Shown: piece after piece, positions 8,365 through 18,053 of the stretch
How the letters are laid out: each line of letters begins with the position of its first letter
Position numbering within the stretch: position 1 is the stretch's first letter
Assembly (NCBI RefSeq): GCF_963669205.1
Contig: NZ_OY769915.1
Span: 5,970,501 to 6,034,500 of the forward strand
DNA length: 64,000 nucleotides
Reading direction: 5' to 3'
From: an uncultured Roseibium sp.
GTDB taxonomy: Bacteria; Pseudomonadota; Alphaproteobacteria; Rhizobiales; Stappiaceae
The notes under the pieces: generated by a model
What the model was told of the DNA's origin: nothing
Databases searched by the model: none
What the model saw: the letters and a program-made list of their open reading frames with translations, nothing else
Made by a program: the position numbers and the translations under genes

Positions 8365-9552
8365 TTGCATCAATTCAAGCCCGGGACGACTGTCCTGCAA
8401 GTGATCCCCGACCTGAATTCGGGCGGCGCCGAACGCACGACCGTCGACGTCGCGCGGGCGATCGTCGATGCCGGCGGCACGGCATTGGTGGTCAGCCAGG
8501 GCGGGCAGATGGTTGCGGAACTGAAAGGGTCGGGCGCAGAGCATATCGTCTTGCCGGTCAAGACCAAGAACCCGGTGACGATGTTCCGGAACGCCGGTGC
8601 GCTGAAGGATCTGATCACCGCGAGGCAAGTCGATATCGTGCATGCCAGGAGCCGGGCACCCGCCTGGTCGGCCCTGCGCGCCGCGCGCGCCGCGCGTGTC
8701 CCCTTCGTCACCACCTATCACGGCACCTACAAGCAATCGAATGCCCTTAAATCCTTCTACAATTCGGTGATGGCGCGCGGCGATGCCGTGATCGCGAATT
8801 CCCGCTTCATCGCGGATCTGATCACCGCGCGCCATCCGTTTGCGCAAGAGAGGATAACCGTGATCCCGCGTGGCTCGGACCTGAAAGGCCTCGCCCCTGA
8901 CAGTGTGAGCGCATTGCGGCAGCAGGCCCTGAAGGACAGCTGGGGTGTGCCGGCCGGAAAACCGATTGTGCTGAACATGGCGCGCCTGACCGGCTGGAAG
9001 GGGCAGAAGGTCGTGATCGCGGCCATGGCTCACTTGCGCGACATGGGCCACAGGGACCCGGTCGCCATCCTGGCCGGAGATGCGCAAGGCCGGGACAGCT
9101 ATGTCGCGGACCTGAAAAAAATGATCGCCGACAACGCATTGCAGGACCAGGTCCGGCTGGTCGGCCATTGCAGCGATGTGCCGGCGGCGCTTGCCCTCGC
9201 CGACGTGTCGGTCGTCGCCTCGATCGAGCCCGAAGCCTTCGGAAGAGCGGCGGTCGAGGCACAGGCGGCCGGCGTGCCTGTCATCGTTTCCGATCACGGC
9301 GCCGTCCCGGAGACCGTTCTGGCTCCGCCCGAAGTCGCGGAAGACGAGCGCACCGGCTGGCGCGTCGTGCCGGACGACTCAACGGCGCTTGCCGTTGCGC
9401 TCAACGCGGTTCTTGCGCAGGAGCCGGGGATGCTGAAGGCGATGAAGGCGCGCGCGCTTGACCATGTGCAACGGAATTTCTCGGTCGAAACGATGTGCAG
9501 CCGTACCCTTGATGTCTACGCAAAGCTGCTGGATCAGGCCGCGAGCGGGTAG
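8365..9552 (+). CDS. Glycosyltransferase family 4 (GT-B fold)
   Basis: The protein opens with VLQVIPDLNSGGAERTTVDVARA, the nucleotide-sugar transferase entry with its GGAER loop. It carries PRGSDLKGLAP in the middle and EPEAFGRAAVEAQAAGVPVIV near the C-terminus, where the glutamates contact the sugar nucleotide. It is about 395 residues and cytosolic or membrane-associated, and probably adds a sugar to an envelope glycan. I prefer TTG 8365 because CGGAGA lies about 7 bp upstream and a TTGACA box lies at 8321. ATG 8284 is in frame but has no ribosome site. The 3' end overlaps thpR by 19 bp. Confidence 0.88.
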   Translation: MHQFKPGTTVLQVIPDLNSGGAERTTVDVARAIVDAGGTALVVSQGGQMVAELKGSGAEHIVLPVKTKNPVTMFRNAGALKDLITARQVDIVHARSRAPAWSALRAARAARVPFVTTYHGTYKQSNALKSFYNSVMARGDAVIANSRFIADLITARHPFAQERITVIPRGSDLKGLAPDSVSALRQQALKDSWGVPAGKPIVLNMARLTGWKGQKVVIAAMAHLRDMGHRDPVAILAGDAQGRDSYVADLKKMIADNALQDQVRLVGHCSDVPAALALADVSVVASIEPEAFGRAAVEAQAAGVPVIVSDHGAVPETVLAPPEVAEDERTGWRVVPDDSTALAVALNAVLAQEPGMLKAMKARALDHVQRNFSVETMCSRTLDVYAKLLDQAASG

Positions 9553-10070
9553 GCCTCTTCAACCAGATAAGGGCCGCCACCTACGCTCGACTTCGCCGAA
9601 AACAGGACAAAGCGACCAGCAACAAAGGGCGGCGCCTGAAAGTTACCCCGCTCGCTGAGCCATTTGGCGACATCCTCGTTGGTGGATGTCTTGCAGCGTG
9701 CGATCGTGACATGGGGAATGTATTTCCGGCGTTCCGCGGGCAAATGCATGCGCTGCAGAATACGCTCCTGTTCGGCCTGAAGCTCCGCAAGCTGTGTCGT
9801 CGGTTCTACCCGGGCCCAGACGGCGTGCGGTTTGCCGTTTCCGAAGGATCCGAGGCCGGTCAGCCGGATTTCGACCGGTTCGCGCCGAACGCGATCAAGC
9901 GCCGCGACGACTTCGTCGGCGGTACGGTCATCGATGTCTCCGATGAAGCGCAGCGTGAGATGATAGTTTTCCGGATCGATCCAGCGGGCGCCCCGGAGGC
10001 CTCCCCGGAGCATGGAAAGCATGAGAGCCGTTTCAGACGGAATCTCAAGGCCTGTGAATAGGCGCGGCAT
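9534..10070 (-). CDS. thpR: RNA 2',3'-cyclic phosphodiesterase (2H family)
   Basis: 178 residues starting MPRLFTGLEIPSE. The two HxT motifs of the 2H phosphoesterase fold are H37-L-T39 (YHLTLRFIGD) and H120-V-T122 (PHVTIARC). The enzyme opens 2',3'-cyclic phosphates on RNA ends and was formerly called 2'-5' RNA ligase. The start is fixed by GGAGGGAG immediately upstream on the coding strand. A longer frame extends upstream but lacks a ribosome site. It converges on the glycosyltransferase. Confidence 0.92.
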   Translation of the reverse strand: MPRLFTGLEIPSETALMLSMLRGGLRGARWIDPENYHLTLRFIGDIDDRTADEVVAALDRVRREPVEIRLTGLGSFGNGKPHAVWARVEPTTQLAELQAEQERILQRMHLPAERRKYIPHVTIARCKTSTNEDVAKWLSERGNFQAPPFVAGRFVLFSAKSSVGGGPYLVEEAYPLAA

Positions 10071-10263
10071 GGGGTCTCCCTCCGCAGTCGCTGACGAAAA
10101 CCATGAGGAATCAACTTCATGAAAATCGCAAGACAAAAATCTAAGCTTCTGACGCAGAATCGGAATTCGGGTCGCGCTTTCAGGCCGGACAGGATCGGAG
10201 ACGCAAAAATTCGGAATGCACGCGGAAACTGATTCTCTTTTTGCGCGGGTGCGCGCAAAACGC

Positions 10264-11316
10264 CTAGGGCGCGGTGTTTCCGAATTGCTGGTGAACGGCG
10301 TCGATCTTTTCAAGCACATCGTCGCTCAGGAGAAGGTCGCCGGCTGCAACGTCGGTTTCCAGCTGGTCCATCCGGGTCGCACCGATGATGACGGACGTCA
10401 TGAAACTGCGAGACTTCGCAAAGGCAAGCGCCATCTGTGCCGGATCGAGACCGGCCTCCTGCGCCAGACTGAAATAGGCGTCCACCGCCTCGAATGTCCG
10501 CGGATGTTCGTAGCGCTGCATTTTGTTGAAGAGGGTCTTGCGGGCACCGGCCGGCAACGCGCCATTGCGGTATTTTCCGGTCAGGTACCCTTGTGCGAGC
10601 GACGAATAGGCCAGCAGCCCGACCTCCTCGCGGCGCGCGATTTCCGCAAGACCCGTTTCGAAAGTCCTGTTGACCATCGAATAGGCGTTCTGGATCGAGG
10701 CGATCCTGGGGACGTCGTACAGCTCCGAGGCGGTGACATAGCGCATCGTTCCCCAGGAACTCTCGTTGGAGACGCCGACAGCCCTGACTTTCCCGGCCTT
10801 GACCAGATCGCCCATGACCTCGAGCGTGGACTGAATGCTGTGTTCGTTCTCGACCGGCTCCGCATCCTTCCAGCGCGTGGGGTTGGAACCGAAGCCGGAG
10901 ACGTTCCTGTCCGGCCAGTGGATCTGGTAGAGATCGATGTAATCGGTTTTCAGGTTCTTGAGGCTCCGGTCAACGGCGAATTCGATCTGGCTGCGGGACA
11001 ACTCGCCCGTCTGACCGTTCTCGCGAAACCAGTCCATCACCGTCCGCCCGACCACCTTGGTCGCCATGACGACCTTGTCGCGGTGCCCTGTCTTTTCGAA
11101 CCATGTTCCTATGATGCGTTCTGTCCGTCCCTGCGTCTCCCGGTTTGACGGAATGGGATAAAGCTCCGCCGCGTCGAAGAAGTTGATGCCCTTGTCAAAC
11201 GCATAATCCATCTGCGCGTGGCCCTCGGCCTCCGTGTTCTGTTCGCCGAACGTCATCGTTCCGAGGCAAAGGGAGCTCACGTGCATGTCGGTGCGGCCAA
11301 GACGGCGCTTTTCCAT
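10264..11316 (-). CDS. tas: NADP(H)-dependent aldo-keto reductase, Tas-like
   Basis: About 350 residues starting MEKRRLGRTDMHVSSLCLGTMTFGEQ, very like E. coli Tas at the N-terminus. The tetrad of the aldo-keto reductase family is visible: Asp and Tyr in FFDAAELYP, Lys in MATKVVG and His in LYQIHWPD. The C-terminal ARRE and VIIGATRMDQLETD segments bind the cofactor. It reduces carbonyl compounds in the cytosol, and the natural substrate is not known. The start is supported by AAGGA upstream. It follows the esterase gene on the same strand after 67 bp and may be cotranscribed with it. Confidence 0.92.
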   Translation of the reverse strand: MEKRRLGRTDMHVSSLCLGTMTFGEQNTEAEGHAQMDYAFDKGINFFDAAELYPIPSNRETQGRTERIIGTWFEKTGHRDKVVMATKVVGRTVMDWFRENGQTGELSRSQIEFAVDRSLKNLKTDYIDLYQIHWPDRNVSGFGSNPTRWKDAEPVENEHSIQSTLEVMGDLVKAGKVRAVGVSNESSWGTMRYVTASELYDVPRIASIQNAYSMVNRTFETGLAEIARREEVGLLAYSSLAQGYLTGKYRNGALPAGARKTLFNKMQRYEHPRTFEAVDAYFSLAQEAGLDPAQMALAFAKSRSFMTSVIIGATRMDQLETDVAAGDLLLSDDVLEKIDAVHQQFGNTAP

Positions 11317-11383
11317 CGGACATTCCTTCAGGTTCTGAAATGAGCCCCCGGTGACGTGGGGGGGCCAGGAGCCGGACGGCCCC

Positions 11384-12013
11384 TCAGGAGGACTGGGCTC
11401 TTGCCAGAAGTTCTTCCACTTTCGGCAGGATGTTTTCGACAATGACGGCAACCCCGTCCGCATTCGGGTGCATCCCGTCGGACAGGTTCAGATCCGGATT
11501 GAGGGCGACCCCTTCGAGAAAGAACGGGTAAAGCAGAGCATCGTGTGTCTTTGCAAGGTCTGAATAGATCGGGTCGAAATCGTCTGCGTATTCGGGTCCG
11601 AGATTCCGCGGGGCCAGCATGCCGGCGAGCAGCACTTCCACGCCGCGCTCGCGCAGCCGGCGGGTCATCTCGTCGAGGTTCTTGCGCGTGAGTTCAGGCT
11701 GTATGCCCCGCAGGGCGTCATTTGCGCCAAGCTCGACGATAACCGCATCTGCATCCGGACCGACCGACCAGTCCAACCGCGACAGACCGCCCGACGTGGT
11801 GTCACCGGAAACGCCCGCATTCACGACCTCGACCGAAAATCCGCGCTCATCAAGGGCTCTTTGCAGCTGTTCGGGAAAGCCTTCCTCCGGTCCCAGCTGA
11901 TATCCGGCTGACAGGCTGTCGCCGAGCACAACAAGCTTCAGGTCGGCGGAAAAAGCAACCGCCGGTGAAAACAGGAACACCAGGGCGCTGAAAATTAGGC
12001 AGAAACGGTTCAC
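11384..12013 (-). CDS. tesA: Periplasmic arylesterase / acyl-CoA thioesterase I-like SGNH hydrolase
   Basis: 209 residues with a signal peptide (hydrophobic to about residue 20, cleavage near AVAFSA). The SGNH blocks are VLGDSLSAGY (Ser33), SGDTTSGG, ELGANDALRG and SDGMHPNADG (Asp/His pair). It is a periplasmic esterase that releases fatty acids from thioesters or esters. It stands divergent from an ABC ATPase and permease pair. This tesA/ybbA/ybbP arrangement is conserved in E. coli, which supports the assignment. Confidence 0.9.
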   Translation of the reverse strand: MNRFCLIFSALVFLFSPAVAFSADLKLVVLGDSLSAGYQLGPEEGFPEQLQRALDERGFSVEVVNAGVSGDTTSGGLSRLDWSVGPDADAVIVELGANDALRGIQPELTRKNLDEMTRRLRERGVEVLLAGMLAPRNLGPEYADDFDPIYSDLAKTHDALLYPFFLEGVALNPDLNLSDGMHPNADGVAVIVENILPKVEELLARAQSS

Positions 12014-12134
12014 TTTAAAACTCTTTCAGGACTGGAAGACCAACCACATCAGGCCCATATGGTCGCAGAGCGCTCAAAAGTCGAGAGCGGACGTCGATCA
12101 GGAAGACGTCAACCGAGCCCTTTGTAAAGGTCTG

Positions 12135-12854
12135 ATGATGACAAATACACCCGCGATTTCCCTCAAGAACGTACATCTAACGCTCGGGGAGGGCGCCGGC
12201 AGGGTCCACATCCTGAAGGGTATTGATCTCGACATCGAAAAGGGAATGTCGGTGGGTCTTGTCGGACCGTCCGGATCGGGCAAGTCCACCCTGCTCATGG
12301 TGATGGCCGGTCTTGAGCGGGCTGACGAGGGGTCCGTCAATGTCGCAGGGTCGGAACTCGGACCGTTGTCCGAGGACCAGCTGGCGAGGTTCCGGGGCCG
12401 CAAGGTCGGCATCATTTTCCAGTCCTTTCACCTTGTTCCGAACATGACCGCGCTTGAAAACGTCGCCGTGCCGCTGGAGCTCGCTGGCGACACCTCCGCT
12501 TTCGAGAAAGCCGAGGCGGAACTGGACGCGGTCGGCCTTGGCCACCGTCTTCACCATTACCCCGCTCAGATGTCGGGTGGTGAGCAGCAGCGTGTCGCGG
12601 TCGCGCGCGCCCTCGTAGTCGAACCGGAAATCCTGATCGCGGACGAGCCGACCGGCAATCTGGATGATTCGACCGGCACGCAGATCGTCGACCTGATGTT
12701 CAGCGCCCAGCGCGAACGCAAGACGACACTGGTCCTGGTCACCCACGATCCCGCTCTCGCCGAGCAATGCGACCGGATGATCCGGGTCCGCTCGGGTGAG
12801 ATCGAGGAAGAAACGGCCAGTACCAGCCTCTCGCAGGAAGAGGTCACCGCATGA
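12135..12854 (+). CDS. ybbA: ABC transporter ATP-binding protein (YbbA/LolD type)
   Basis: 239 residues with a full ATPase set: Walker A GPSGSGKST, signature MSGGEQQRVA, Walker B ILIADEP and a switch His in LVTHD. The LAD-type sequence (LERADEGSVNVAG, FHLVPNMTALENV) places it with the LolD/MacB group, which drives extraction of lipophilic substrates rather than import. Its stop overlaps the permease start by 4 bp (ATGA), so the two are translationally coupled. It is divergent from tesA. Confidence 0.92.
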   Translation: MMTNTPAISLKNVHLTLGEGAGRVHILKGIDLDIEKGMSVGLVGPSGSGKSTLLMVMAGLERADEGSVNVAGSELGPLSEDQLARFRGRKVGIIFQSFHLVPNMTALENVAVPLELAGDTSAFEKAEAELDAVGLGHRLHHYPAQMSGGEQQRVAVARALVVEPEILIADEPTGNLDDSTGTQIVDLMFSAQRERKTTLVLVTHDPALAEQCDRMIRVRSGEIEEETASTSLSQEEVTA

Positions 12855-15433
12855 GCGGTTTTGTGCCCTCCGGCTCAGCCGCCGGCCACCAGACATTTGC
12901 GCTGGCAAGCCGTTTCGCTCTGAGAGAGCTTCGTGGCGGTCTCAAGGGCTTCTACATCTTCATCGCCTGCATCGCCCTGGGTGTCGCCGCCATTGCCGGC
13001 GTCACGTCGGTTTCGCGGGCGCTGACGGAGGGTATCGCCAACGAAGGGCAGGCAATCCTGGGCGGAGATCTCTCCTTTTCGCTGATCCACCGTCAGGCTG
13101 GACCCGACGAGGCCGCGTTTCTGGAAACCCTCGGCTCGGTGTCGCAGGTTGCGACGCTGCGCGCCATGTCGCGGCGCTCCGATACGGGAGAACAGGCGCT
13201 CGTCGAACTGAAGGCCGTCGACAACGCCTATCCGCTTTACGGCACGCTCGACCTGCAGTCCGGCCAGTCCCTTGAAGACGCGCTGTCGCAGCAGGACGGC
13301 GTCTGGGGCGCGGTTGCGGATCTCGCACTGCTTGCACGGCTGGATGTCGAGATCGGTGATACGCTGGCGCTCGGCCGGTCGACCGTCCGCATCACGGATG
13401 TGATCGCGACCGAACCGGACAAGCTGGCGAGCGGCATGGAGTTCGGTCCGCGCCTGATGATTTCCGATGCGGCGATCGGCGATACCGACCTGGTGCAGCC
13501 GGGCAGTCTCGTGCGCTGGCACTATCGCGTTCGCATGTCGCCGGCCCCGGCGCTTGCGGACATCGAGAACGTGATTGAACAGGTCAAGACAGAACAGCCG
13601 GAGGCGGACTGGCGGATCCGTTCGCGTGCAAACGCGTCGCCTGGCCTTCAACGCAGCATCGGGCGCTTCGCCCAGTTCCTGACGCTGGTGGGTCTGACTG
13701 CGTTGGTGGTCGGCGGTGTCGGCGTCGCGAACGCGATCCGAGCCTACCTGGAAACCAAGCGGGAAGTGATCGCCAGCTTCAAGTGCCTCGGGGCGACCGG
13801 CGACTTCGTTTTCCGGATCTACCTGATCCAGATGCTGGTGATCGCCCTGATCGGGATCGGCATCGGGCTGGCAATCGGCGCGCTGATTCCGTTCGCCGCA
13901 GCAGCGGCCCTGGCCAACGTTCTGCCGGTTCAGCTTGCGGCGAACATCTATCCGGCCGAACTCGGCCTCGGGCTCGTCTACGGGCTCCTGACGGCGCTCG
14001 CGTTCGCTCTGTGGCCGCTTGGGCGCGCACATGATGTTCCGCCGACGGCCCTTTTCCGTGACATCGTCACGGGAGGTACGAAACTTCCGCGCAAACGCTA
14101 TCTGGCGGCAACCGCAATCATGGTTGTCTTGCTCGCAGGCATTGCGGTGCTGCTGTCCCATGACAAGTTCATCGCAACCGTCTACATCACGGCATCTGCA
14201 GGCGCCTTCATCCTGCTTGTTCTGGTGGCCAGGGTGATCATGATGCTGGCGCGCAGGCTGCCGAGCGTTCGCTCCACCGAATTGCGGCTGGCAATCGCCA
14301 ACATCCACCGGCCCGGAGCGCTGACGCCCTCCGTCGTCCTGTCCCTCGGACTGGGCCTGTCCCTGCTTGTCGCACTGGCCCTGATTGACGGCAACCTGCG
14401 TCGCGAACTGACCGCGACGATGGCGGACAAGGCACCGAGTTTCTTTTTCGTCGATATTCAGAGCCATGAGCGCGATGCGTTTAACGATCTGCTGCGCGCC
14501 GAAGCACCCTCCAGCGAAATACGAAGCGTGCCGATGCTGCGCGGACGTATCGTCAGCCTGAACGACATTCCGTCCGACCAGTTCGAGCCCGCCCAGGAAG
14601 GCTCCGACTGGGTCTTGCGCGGCGATCGCGGGATTACCTATGAAACCACGCTTCCCGAAAACTCCAAGCTGACGGAAGGAAGCTGGTGGCCGGACGACTA
14701 TTCCGGCGTGCCGCTCGTGTCTTTCGACGCCGAAGCCGCTACTGATCTCGGCCTGAACATCGGCGACAAAGTCACGGTCAACGTCCTCGGACGAGAGATC
14801 TCGGCAGAAATCGCCAACTTCCGCGATATCGAATGGCAGTCCCTGTCTATCAACTTTGTCATGGTGTTTTCGCCGAACACCTTTGCCGGTGCACCGCATG
14901 CCCATCTCATGACGCTCGGCTGGGACGAGGACGTGCCGACGCAGACGGAACTTGACCTTCTGAAGACCGTGTCCAACACGTTTCCGACGGTGACGTCCGT
15001 GCGTGTCAAGGATGCGATCGCACAAGTCAACGATCTCGTCGCGCAGCTGGCATGGGCGATCCGCGGCGCCAGTTCCATCACCCTGATCGCAAGTGTCCTT
15101 GTTCTGGCAGGCGCTCTTGCGGCCGGCCATCGCAACCGCATCTATGACGCCGTCATCCTGAAGACGATCGGAGCCACGAGGCCGAGGCTCATTCTGGCGT
15201 ATGGCCTGGAATATGCCATTCTCGGCCTCACCACCGCCGTTTTCGCGCTGGTCGCAGGCGGGGTCGCGGCCTGGTTCGTAATCACGCGCATCATGGAAGG
15301 GACCTTCGTTCTGATGCCGGTCACGGCCGCGGGTGCTGCCCTGGTCGCGCTGGTCCTGACGGTCGGTTTCGGATTGATCGGCACCTGGCGCATCCTCGGT
15401 GAAAAACCGGCGCCCGTGCTGCGCAATCTTTGA
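12851..15433 (+). CDS. ybbP: Large FtsX-type ABC transporter permease (YbbP-like)
   Basis: 860 residues. Helices occur near the N-terminus (FYIFIACIALGVAAIAG), a first FtsX block near 270-390, a central pair near 415-470, a further helix near 500, and a C-terminal FtsX block from about 735 to 850. Between the blocks lie two large soluble regions expected in the periplasm (MacB-type). It pairs with the upstream ATPase. E. coli YbbAP next to TesA is the closest known arrangement, and the transported molecule is not established. No frameshift is seen over its full length. Confidence 0.92.
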   Translation: MSGFVPSGSAAGHQTFALASRFALRELRGGLKGFYIFIACIALGVAAIAGVTSVSRALTEGIANEGQAILGGDLSFSLIHRQAGPDEAAFLETLGSVSQVATLRAMSRRSDTGEQALVELKAVDNAYPLYGTLDLQSGQSLEDALSQQDGVWGAVADLALLARLDVEIGDTLALGRSTVRITDVIATEPDKLASGMEFGPRLMISDAAIGDTDLVQPGSLVRWHYRVRMSPAPALADIENVIEQVKTEQPEADWRIRSRANASPGLQRSIGRFAQFLTLVGLTALVVGGVGVANAIRAYLETKREVIASFKCLGATGDFVFRIYLIQMLVIALIGIGIGLAIGALIPFAAAAALANVLPVQLAANIYPAELGLGLVYGLLTALAFALWPLGRAHDVPPTALFRDIVTGGTKLPRKRYLAATAIMVVLLAGIAVLLSHDKFIATVYITASAGAFILLVLVARVIMMLARRLPSVRSTELRLAIANIHRPGALTPSVVLSLGLGLSLLVALALIDGNLRRELTATMADKAPSFFFVDIQSHERDAFNDLLRAEAPSSEIRSVPMLRGRIVSLNDIPSDQFEPAQEGSDWVLRGDRGITYETTLPENSKLTEGSWWPDDYSGVPLVSFDAEAATDLGLNIGDKVTVNVLGREISAEIANFRDIEWQSLSINFVMVFSPNTFAGAPHAHLMTLGWDEDVPTQTELDLLKTVSNTFPTVTSVRVKDAIAQVNDLVAQLAWAIRGASSITLIASVLVLAGALAAGHRNRIYDAVILKTIGATRPRLILAYGLEYAILGLTTAVFALVAGGVAAWFVITRIMEGTFVLMPVTAAGAALVALVLTVGFGLIGTWRILGEKPAPVLRNL

Positions 15434-15580
15434 AGACGCTGGCTGCGTCTGCCTGCCCGGACGCGGCCGTTCGACAAACCCGGCTTTTCCTCGCCCGCTG
15501 CGCCCGCTCTTGCTTGCATGGTCCCCTGTTCTTGTTTATCCGGATAGCTCGGGAAACGGAACGGAAGAAGGGCAGGTTCC

Positions 15581-16354
15581 ATGTTTGAAGTTACAAAGCG
15601 GTCAGTTCTGAAAGTCATCGCGGCGGCAGGCATTGTCGCATCGATGGCAGCGCTTCCATTTGCAGCGCCGGCACATGCCGAAAGTCCGTTTCACACGGGT
15701 GTCTGGCAGCTGAACACGCCGGAGGGCCCGCGCGGGCTTGTCGTCAGCGACTGGCTGGTTTTCGAGGATGGTCTGCCGAAACGCTGGCTCTACCGCCGCG
15801 CCGGCACCAATGACGAAAACCAGTTCGATTTTTTCAGCCGCACCATGGGTGACAGCGGATACACGCCTGTCGGGATCCGCGTCTACCGGACGGGTGAGAA
15901 TTCGATGAAATACACGCTGGCACCCAAGGGCGAAGAACCTGTCGAGGTCTCGGCTGTGCGCCTTTCGATCCCGAATTTCGAAAACTCATGCCTGTCCGTT
16001 GAAAAGAAGGGCAAACGCTTCTTCGGCAACTGGGTTGGCACCACCGGGTCGAAACTCAAGAAACTCAATGTCGGCAAGAACAAGATCACCATTGACGGCG
16101 AAGCGCGCGAGATAACGATCGAGGAAGTGCGTGTTGGCCGCATGGGCATCACCGAAGGCGGCAAGCCGGTTGCCTTCCTGACCGATGCGGGCGGGGACTA
16201 TGCGGTCCTGCAGTGGTTCAAACCAGGCGTAACAGTCGAACAGATGCGCAACAAGGAACGGGAAATCCTGGATTTTGCGTCGGAAGAAATCGTCCGTAAT
16301 CCGGGCGGTGACTGCGACCGCCAGATAGCATCCCGCCTCAAAGCAATGAAATAA
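15581..16354 (+). CDS. Secreted protein of unknown function
   Basis: 257 residues with a typical signal peptide: basic start MFEVTKRSVLK, hydrophobic core, and AHA just before ESPFHTG as the likely cleavage site. The mature part is mixed beta-rich sequence with two cysteines (C159 in ENSCLSVEK and a late GGDCDRQ) that could form one disulfide. I do not recognise the family. Related-looking proteins are found only as hypothetical exported proteins in this group. It stands alone between ybbP and a Bax-inhibitor-1 gene. Confidence 0.75.
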   Translation: MFEVTKRSVLKVIAAAGIVASMAALPFAAPAHAESPFHTGVWQLNTPEGPRGLVVSDWLVFEDGLPKRWLYRRAGTNDENQFDFFSRTMGDSGYTPVGIRVYRTGENSMKYTLAPKGEEPVEVSAVRLSIPNFENSCLSVEKKGKRFFGNWVGTTGSKLKKLNVGKNKITIDGEAREITIEEVRVGRMGITEGGKPVAFLTDAGGDYAVLQWFKPGVTVEQMRNKEREILDFASEEIVRNPGGDCDRQIASRLKAMK

Positions 16355-16525
16355 CATTCATTTCCTTAAGCATAATGCGGTATAATGCGGCCAGGAGCAG
16401 AAGGATTAAGATTTTTTCAGAAAATCGATCTTGTGCTTGTGACCGCATTTTCCCATATGTTGAGGGAGTTGTGCTGCACGTAATGGTACATGCAATAAAC
16501 GATCTAGAAGGGGATTCACGCAACC

Positions 16526-17308
16526 ATGTCGACCTTTGACCGTCAAAATCAAGGCGCCTATACCGTTGCCGGCTCGCGCGCCGAGGCCGGCATCGATCAG
16601 GGCCTGCGCGCCTACATGCTGGGCGTCTACAACTACATGACGATCGGCCTTGCGCTGACCGGTTTCTTCGCGCTTGCGACCATGATGCTGGCGACCACGT
16701 CCGATCAGAGCGCTGCTGTTGCCACGATGGGCAACGGTACGATGCTCACCCAGCTTGGCGTTACGCTTTACGGCAGCCCGCTGAAATGGGTTGTCATGCT
16801 GGCCCCGCTCGGAATGGTGCTTTGGCTTTCGTTCCGCGTTCAGTCCATGAGCGCATCGTCCGCGCGCACCATGTTCCTGGTGTACTCGGCGATCATGGGG
16901 ATTTCGCTGTCGTCGATCTTCCTGGTCTATACCGGTGGCTCGATCGCGCGCGTGTTCTTCATCACGGCAGCTTCCTTCGGTGCGCTGAGCATCTTCGGCT
17001 ACACCACGAAAAAGGACCTCTCCGGCTGGGGCTCGTTCCTTTTCATGGGCCTGATCGGGATCATCATTGCGTCGATCGTAAACATCTTCATGGCGTCTTC
17101 CGCCCTGCAGTTCGCGATCTCCGTCATCGGTGTTCTGGTGTTCGCCGGCCTGACCGCCTACGACACCCAGCAGATCAAGGAAATGTATTACGAAGGTGAC
17201 AGCGGCGAAGTCGCCACCAAGAAGTCCGTCATGGGCGCCCTGCGCCTCTACCTCGACTTCATCAACATGTTCCTGATGCTGCTGCAGCTGTTCGGCAATC
17301 GCGAATAA
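16526..17308 (+). CDS. Bax inhibitor-1 / YccA family membrane protein
   Basis: 260 residues with seven hydrophobic segments and the family C-terminus, including GLTAYDTQQIKEMYYEG and LRLYLDFINMFLMLLQLFG. The TAYD and later Asp are those linked to the pH-sensitive calcium leak in homologues. It sits in the inner membrane, and homologues interact with FtsH or lower calcium leakage. ATG 16526 is preceded by AGAAGGGGAT about 11 bp upstream. A strong terminator follows the gene. Confidence 0.92.
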   Translation: MSTFDRQNQGAYTVAGSRAEAGIDQGLRAYMLGVYNYMTIGLALTGFFALATMMLATTSDQSAAVATMGNGTMLTQLGVTLYGSPLKWVVMLAPLGMVLWLSFRVQSMSASSARTMFLVYSAIMGISLSSIFLVYTGGSIARVFFITAASFGALSIFGYTTKKDLSGWGSFLFMGLIGIIIASIVNIFMASSALQFAISVIGVLVFAGLTAYDTQQIKEMYYEGDSGEVATKKSVMGALRLYLDFINMFLMLLQLFGNRE

Positions 17309-17328
17309 GCGCTGTGCATGCAAACGAG

Positions 17329-17355
17329 AAAGCCCGGCACTGCCGGGCTTTTTTG
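17329..17355 (+). terminator. Rho-independent terminator
   Basis: An 8-bp stem AGCCCGGC / GCCGGGCT (17331-17338 and 17342-17349) with a 3-base loop, followed by six T residues. It ends the Bax-inhibitor-1 transcript. Confidence 0.9.
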
Positions 17356-17383
17356 TTTCTGCGGTGGAATGGTTGCGGTCAGA

Positions 17384-17773
17384 TCAGGCGTCGACCACGC
17401 GCAGATGTTTCTTCTTCTCCAGAACGCGCAGCACCTGGGACAGGTCATGGCCGCGTTTCAGGATCATGCCACCGGCACCGACAACGCTGTATGCGCCCTG
17501 GCGGCGCGCCAGCTTCGGATCCTTCTCGATGCGGTAGAGCGGCATTTCGGAGGTCCGCCGGAACACGGAAAAAACCGCCCTGTCCTTCAGAAGATCCATG
17601 GCGTAATCGCGCCACTCGCCATCGGCAACCATGCGGCCGTAAAGCCGCAGGATCGTGTCGAGTTCTTTCCGGTTGAAGGCTACGACGGGTTTGGAAGGCA
17701 GAGCCGGTTGGCTTAGCGGCGACGGGTTGGTTCCCGCGCCGCGCTGAAACGCGCTGTCATCGGCTTCGCTCAT
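17384..17773 (-). CDS. DUF2794 domain protein
   Basis: 129 residues. The conserved core starts at about residue 32 (FNRKELDTILRLYGRMVADGEWRDYAMD) and ends LRRGH/LKRGHDLSQVLRVLEKK, which is the DUF2794 pattern. This domain is common and nearly specific to alphaproteobacteria. The first 25 residues are low complexity and probably disordered. No enzyme motif is visible and the function is unknown. The gene converges on the Bax-inhibitor-1 terminator. Confidence 0.85.
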   Translation of the reverse strand: MSEADDSAFQRGAGTNPSPLSQPALPSKPVVAFNRKELDTILRLYGRMVADGEWRDYAMDLLKDRAVFSVFRRTSEMPLYRIEKDPKLARRQGAYSVVGAGGMILKRGHDLSQVLRVLEKKKHLRVVDA

Positions 17774-18053
17774 TCCGCCTCCATGTGGTCGGTGTCCCGC
17801 ATTCTGTCCCGGTCGGCCGACACCGGGGTCATCCTGCTGTCATGATGCGTCGCAATGGCCCCCGATGGCAAGCCCGCCGGCTCAGAAACATTTTTACCGG
17901 CTCACGAAAGCGTGAGATGAAACAGTGTTTTTCGCTTGATTGCAGGCTTGCTTTTACGCAACGGCAACTTGCCCTGAAAGAATGCCCAAATTTCCATGAT
18001 TTTGCCGCAATCCAGCCCTTGGCAAGCCATTTTAACTACCCATATTTCCATCA

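Noticed and set aside
12875..15130. 751-codon open frame opposite the FtsX-type permease
   Set aside because: Antisense shadow of a complete, conserved gene. No ribosome site and no domain.
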